Assembly (NCBI GenBank): GCA_910585575.1 | Contig: CAJUFS010000003.1 | Coordinates: 3,186 to 67,185 of the forward strand | Source: an uncultured Adlercreutzia sp. | GTDB lineage: Bacteria; Actinomycetota; Coriobacteriia; Coriobacteriales; Eggerthellaceae | Length of the DNA stretch: 64,000 nt | Direction of reading: 5' to 3' | In this document: positions 60,413-64,000 of the stretch, in pieces | Layout: each line of letters starts with the position of its first letter | Numbering within the stretch: position 1 is the stretch's first letter | The notes under the pieces: model-generated | Told to the model about the DNA's origin: nothing | Database searches by the model: none | What the model saw: only the letters and a program-made list of their open reading frames with translations | Translations under genes and position numbers: made by a program

Positions 60413-60487
60413 TGTTATGGTGGAGCCACGCGATTCGGCCGAATCCATGATGTAATTTCTTTTCAAGAAAGAGGATAGGGGGAGATC

Positions 60488-63232
60488 ATGGAACGACAAA
60501 TCGGCGAAGGCATGAGCCGGCGATCGTTTATTGCTGGAGCTAGTGCCGCTGCCGCTGTTCTAGGCCTCGGAGGGACATCGCTGGTGGGTTGCGCAAGCCA
60601 GCAGGGAGGCGACGCAGGGGGAGAAGCCCTGTCGGAGACGGGCCATCAGCAAGACGAATGGATTCCCACCAGCTGCAACATGTGCTTCAATCAGTGCAGC
60701 ATCAAGGCCCATGTGGTGGACGGGGTTGTTGTCGAGTTGGCGGGCGACGAGAACGCCCCCAACGGCGGTCGTATGTGCGGCAAGGGCGCATCGGGCATTA
60801 TGCAGCTGTACGATCCCTATCGCGTTACCAAGCCTATGAAGCGTACGAATCCCGAAAAGGGCATCGACATCGATCCCGGCTGGGAAGAGATTACGTGGGA
60901 AGAGGCCTACACCCTGGCCGCCGATAAGATTCGCGAGGCCGTGGCAGAGAACCCGAACAACTTTATGTGGGGCTCCGTGGTAGCTTCCTCTGTGGCCGAA
61001 GAGTACCTCTGGTTTGGTGCTATGGGCGGATGGGGAACCCAGGAATACATGATGTCGGACCTCTGCGGTGCGGGTATTCACCAGTTTTCTGACCTGTACA
61101 CCACCACGGGTAATTCCGGTCCCGATTGGCGCTACTGCAAATACCTTATTCAGTTTGGTACGCAGGGTGGCATCGCAACGCGCCACGGCTACAACGTCAG
61201 TTGCGCTCGATGGGCGGACGCGCGAGATGAGGGCGCGAAGATGACCGTCTTTGACCCTCATATGTCGGCGAGTGCCCAGAAGGCCGAGCGATGGGTTCCG
61301 ATTCGCCCCGGCACTGATACCGCTGCTGCTCTTGCCATCGCCAACGTCCTTGTGCACGAGCTGGATCTGCTCGATTATCCCTACTTGATCAACCGCACCA
61401 ATGGCCCAAGTCTGATTGACAAGGAAACCATGCGTGTTGTCTATCTTGAGGACGGCGGTAAGTCCATCTACATGGATGAATCCGATGGGAAGATTAAGCC
61501 CTACGATGAATGTGCCGAGCCCGCGCTGGAGGGTGAATTCGACTTCGACGGCAAAAAGGTAGTGACCGCTTTCACGGTTTACAAGAATCACCTCAAGCAG
61601 TATACGCCTGAATGGCAGGAGGAGATTACTACCGTACCGGCGCAAACGATTCGCGATGTGGCTAAGGAGTTTGGCGAGGCGGCTTGCATCGGCCAAACGA
61701 TCGAGATGGACGGCGTCACGCTGAACTACCGCCCGGCATGTGCCGATTTGTTCTCGGGAGCGGTCCATCATAAGCACTGCGGCCAGGCTTGTATGGCAAT
61801 TATGGGGCTAAACGTTCTGGTGGGCTCGTGCAACGAGTGCGGCGGCTTCATTACGTTTGCTGCTGAGTGCCAGGGCTTTGCCGATGGCAACGATACGGTT
61901 AGCTGGACGTCTCGTGTTTACGAACCCGACGGATTGCTCCATTCTCACGGCATGGGTTCGGCGGCCAGTAACTCCATTTACGAGAAAACCTATGGCCAAG
62001 ACTTCGTGGTTACCTCGGGCGGGTACAAGGAGTTGAGCCCGCTCGTCATGGATCCGCACTGGAAGTTCGTCTCCCAGGTGCAACCTGAGCTGTTCAACAA
62101 CAACTTCCCTCCGTCGAAAGTTATGTTTGCCTTGGCCTGCAATCCGATTCGCTGGTGGCAAAACCATGACGAGCAGATCGAGATGTACAAAAAACTCGAC
62201 TACGTCATCGGGTGCGATATCTACATGACAGATGCGTCGTACTTCTTCGATCTGATGGTGCCTGAGGCGTGCTACCTCGAGCGCTTTGAGCCCTATCCGC
62301 TCACCTACTACGCTTACAAGGGATGCGGTGGCGTTGATGTGCCTTGGATGCTCGGCATTCGCCAGCCTGTGGTTCCTGCTCGCGATGATTGTCCGTCGGC
62401 CATCGAGATCGTTAACGAGCTCATTGACCGAAGCGGTAACAACGAGGGGTACTGGATGTTCCTCATGGCCACCAAGTTCCTCAAAGAAGAGTACCTCGAG
62501 GGATATTTCGATACTACCAAGCGGTTTGATCTGGAGGCGTTTGCCGACGCGGTGTATAAGTCTGCCGTGGACGACGAGCATGGCTTGGAGTGGTTCAAGA
62601 AGAACGGCGTGTGGACCCATCCGCGCAAGGTCGAGGAAATGTATATCTACGCCAACGATCGTCCGGGGCGCGTTCCGATTTACCACGACGTGATTCTTGA
62701 GGCGAAAGAGAATTGCAAGCGGGCCATCGACGGAATGGGCGGCTTCAACTTCGAATTCGAGTACGACGAGTTCACCGCGCTTCCCACCTGGATGGAGTGC
62801 TGTGATCATCACATTGAGGACCCCGACTACGATCTCTTCCCCATCTATTGGACAGACGCGATGAACATCGATACCCATTCGGTGTACAACGCTTGGATCA
62901 ACGAAGTCAACGAGCAGTCTCCCTGGCTCTACGCCATCGAAATGAACTCCAAGACGGCCGCTGCGAAGGGGCTTCAGAATGGCGACGACATCGTGCTCAA
63001 GAGTCGCGAGGGCGCGACCGTTGAGGGCAAGGTCTTCGTCAGTGAAACCGTGCACCCCGAGGTTGTGTCGGTTGTTGTCGGTAGCTTGGGATCGAAGTCC
63101 GAGTTTATTCCTGTTGGCAAGGGCAAGGGCCTGGGCATCAATCATCTGATTCCTGGCCAGGATCCGAAGCGCTTCGATCACCTGACGCAAGCGTACGACC
63201 AGTGCATTCGTGTCAACGTATCGAAGAAGTAG
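60488..63232 (+). CDS. Tat-exported molybdopterin oxidoreductase, catalytic subunit
   Basis: 914 residues. A twin-arginine signal (MSRRSFIAGASAAAAVLGLG, residues 9-28) runs into TSLVGCAS, which could be a lipobox with C35 lipidated. The [4Fe-4S] motif is C63, C66, C70 with C97 in RMCGKGASG. The likely Mo-ligand segment is SDLCGAGIHQ with C193. The C-terminal MopB domain 4 (AIEMNSKTAAAKGLQNGDDI) is present. It belongs to the PsrA/PhsA/DmsA-like branch; the substrate is not clear. Ribosome-binding site AGGGGGAG. It heads an operon with the FeS subunit and probable membrane anchor. Confidence 0.9.
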   Translation: MERQIGEGMSRRSFIAGASAAAAVLGLGGTSLVGCASQQGGDAGGEALSETGHQQDEWIPTSCNMCFNQCSIKAHVVDGVVVELAGDENAPNGGRMCGKGASGIMQLYDPYRVTKPMKRTNPEKGIDIDPGWEEITWEEAYTLAADKIREAVAENPNNFMWGSVVASSVAEEYLWFGAMGGWGTQEYMMSDLCGAGIHQFSDLYTTTGNSGPDWRYCKYLIQFGTQGGIATRHGYNVSCARWADARDEGAKMTVFDPHMSASAQKAERWVPIRPGTDTAAALAIANVLVHELDLLDYPYLINRTNGPSLIDKETMRVVYLEDGGKSIYMDESDGKIKPYDECAEPALEGEFDFDGKKVVTAFTVYKNHLKQYTPEWQEEITTVPAQTIRDVAKEFGEAACIGQTIEMDGVTLNYRPACADLFSGAVHHKHCGQACMAIMGLNVLVGSCNECGGFITFAAECQGFADGNDTVSWTSRVYEPDGLLHSHGMGSAASNSIYEKTYGQDFVVTSGGYKELSPLVMDPHWKFVSQVQPELFNNNFPPSKVMFALACNPIRWWQNHDEQIEMYKKLDYVIGCDIYMTDASYFFDLMVPEACYLERFEPYPLTYYAYKGCGGVDVPWMLGIRQPVVPARDDCPSAIEIVNELIDRSGNNEGYWMFLMATKFLKEEYLEGYFDTTKRFDLEAFADAVYKSAVDDEHGLEWFKKNGVWTHPRKVEEMYIYANDRPGRVPIYHDVILEAKENCKRAIDGMGGFNFEFEYDEFTALPTWMECCDHHIEDPDYDLFPIYWTDAMNIDTHSVYNAWINEVNEQSPWLYAIEMNSKTAAAKGLQNGDDIVLKSREGATVEGKVFVSETVHPEVVSVVVGSLGSKSEFIPVGKGKGLGINHLIPGQDPKRFDHLTQAYDQCIRVNVSKK

Positions 63233-63246
63233 AGGGGGAGAGATCA

Positions 63247-63843
63247 ATGACCTACGGAATGGTTATCAACCTGCGTAAGTGCGTGGGATGCCGTGCATGC
63301 GTAACGGCTTGCAAGGGCGCCAATGGTACACCCCCGACGATCTTCCGATCCCGTGTCGAGCAGGTGTTTGAAGGCGCCTATCCCGATGTGACGTGCCAAA
63401 TTACGCCGATGCTCTGCATGCATTGCGAGAACGCGCCCTGCGTGGACGTGTGTCCCAGCGGAGCAAGCCAGAAGGGCGAAGACGGCATTGTCACGATCGA
63501 TAAAGAGGTGTGCATTGGGTGCCAGAGCTGCATTGCAGCGTGCCCGTACCAGGCGCGTTCCTATATCGAGTCCGAGGATGGCTATTTCGGCAAAGAGCTG
63601 ACGCCTTACGAGGAGATGCGCTATCAGGCAATGCCGGTGGGCACCGTGGACAAGTGCGACTTCTGCAAGGGCAATGGGCGCTTGGATAGCGGCGAGGTTC
63701 CTGCTTGTGCCCAGGCCTGCTTGGCCAAGGCGCGCATCTTCGGGGATTTGGACGAGCTGAAGTCCATGATCGACGAGCGCGACGCGGCTCAGTTAATGCC
63801 GGAGCAGGGAACAAACCCGTCGGTGTACTACATTCCCGCATAG
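63247..63843 (+). CDS. DmsB/PhsB-like iron-sulfur subunit
   Basis: 198 residues from ATG 63247 (AGAGGGGGAGAG upstream). Sixteen cysteines in four [4Fe-4S] motifs: CVGCRACVTAC, CMHCENAPCVDVC, CIGCQSCIAAC, and CDFC paired with CAQAC. It transfers electrons between the reductase subunit and the membrane anchor. No signal; it would ride with the Tat-exported partner. It lies 14 bp after the catalytic gene. Confidence 0.92.
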   Translation: MTYGMVINLRKCVGCRACVTACKGANGTPPTIFRSRVEQVFEGAYPDVTCQITPMLCMHCENAPCVDVCPSGASQKGEDGIVTIDKEVCIGCQSCIAACPYQARSYIESEDGYFGKELTPYEEMRYQAMPVGTVDKCDFCKGNGRLDSGEVPACAQACLAKARIFGDLDELKSMIDERDAAQLMPEQGTNPSVYYIPA

Positions 63844-63856
63844 TTCGGGCATGCGT

Positions 63857-63882
63857 GGGGGCCGGGCTTAAGCCCGGCCCCC
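63857..63882. terminator. Intercistronic GC-rich palindrome
   Basis: Perfect 26-bp palindrome (arms 13 bp, GGGGGCCGGGCTT / AAGCCCGGCCCCC) with no T-run. It is 14 bp past the FeS subunit stop and 31 bp before the next start, so it probably stabilises or attenuates the operon transcript rather than ending it. Confidence 0.65.
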
Positions 63883-63913
63883 CTGAGGGGGCTACATCCA
63901 GGAGGAGGATATT

Positions 63914-64000
63914 ATGACTATCGATCAGATGGGGCGCCTTTTCGCGTCCGCGGATATGTACCAGGTACTAGGATACTTTGTCATCACGCCCACGGCGGCC
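63914..64000 (+). CDS. start of a probable membrane anchor subunit (partial)
   Basis: ATG 63914 follows CCAGGAGGAGGATATT. The 29 residues visible, MTIDQMGRLFASADMYQVLG then YFVITPTAA, end in a developing hydrophobic segment. The position after an FeS subunit suggests a DmsC/NrfD-type anchor; the family cannot be confirmed. Confidence 0.5.
   Translation, partial: MTIDQMGRLFASADMYQVLGYFVITPTAA

Overview
The window looks like a high-GC chromosome of an anaerobic actinobacterium, most likely Coriobacteriia/Eggerthellaceae (the Eggerthella, Gordonibacter, Adlercreutzia, Slackia group). The reasons are the GC-rich coding style, several Tat-exported molybdopterin oxidoreductases with FeS partners, a compact FAS-II cluster built around FabK, meso-diaminopimelate dehydrogenase, and LuxR and VanRS-like regulators. 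This placement is an inference; no rRNA or tRNA gene was recognised, and neither was a phage, an IS transposase or a CRISPR array.

Layout. 1-5.6 kb: an oxalate/carboxylate block (AEC permease start, oxalyl-CoA decarboxylase) with a CDF metal exporter, a membrane protein and an OFA-like MFS carrier. 5.7-14.4 kb: a soluble formate dehydrogenase operon (NuoF-tail/GltD fusion plus NuoG-like FdhF with Cys at the metal site), then a Tat-exported FDH-N-like alpha/beta pair whose alpha subunit has lost its catalytic motifs. 14.5-16 kb: zeta-type toxin and HTH antitoxin with a palindromic operator. 16-22.8 kb: EttA, a secreted basic protein, a phosphotyrosine phosphatase, and a three-gene overlapping operon of Elp3, a Trm9-like methyltransferase and a YgbA-type protein. 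23-29 kb: ThrH, small membrane and TIM-barrel-like proteins, Ppx/GppA, a sortase-like protein, a tail-anchored protein and CapA. 29.1-32.4 kb: repeat-bearing noncoding DNA and three lysine-rich secreted proteins of different base composition. 32.6-40.9 kb: fabH divergent from fabK-fabD-fabG-fabF-fabZ-accDA, the last being an AccD-AccA fusion with an unusual N-terminal domain. 41-42.9 kb: a DUF559-like nuclease-fold protein and a repeat-dense noncoding stretch. 42.9-46.9 kb: ddh behind a VanRS-like two-component system. 47-53.6 kb: C39 peptidase, ABC exporter, secreted/membrane proteins, an HTH plus Ser/Thr kinase pair, TrmH. 53.6-57.4 kb: phosphodiesterase, acyltransferase, LuxR-type membrane regulator, UppP. 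57.4-64 kb: NrfD-like/GntR/slipin operon followed by a respiratory molybdopterin reductase operon cut by the window edge.

How the parts fit. Oxalyl-CoA decarboxylase makes formyl-CoA, and formate released from it could feed the formate dehydrogenases nearby; formyl-CoA transferase is not in the window. The last two operons share an 18-bp upstream motif at nearly equal distance from their start codons, which suggests co-regulation. The most interesting leads are the bacterial Elp3/Trm9-like pair (candidate wobble-uridine methyl-ester pathway), the catalytically stripped FDH-N paralogue, the AccDA fusion with a biotin-carboxylase-N-like domain, the shared 18-bp motif, and the nested inverted repeats at 29.2-29.5 and 42.1-42.6 kb.
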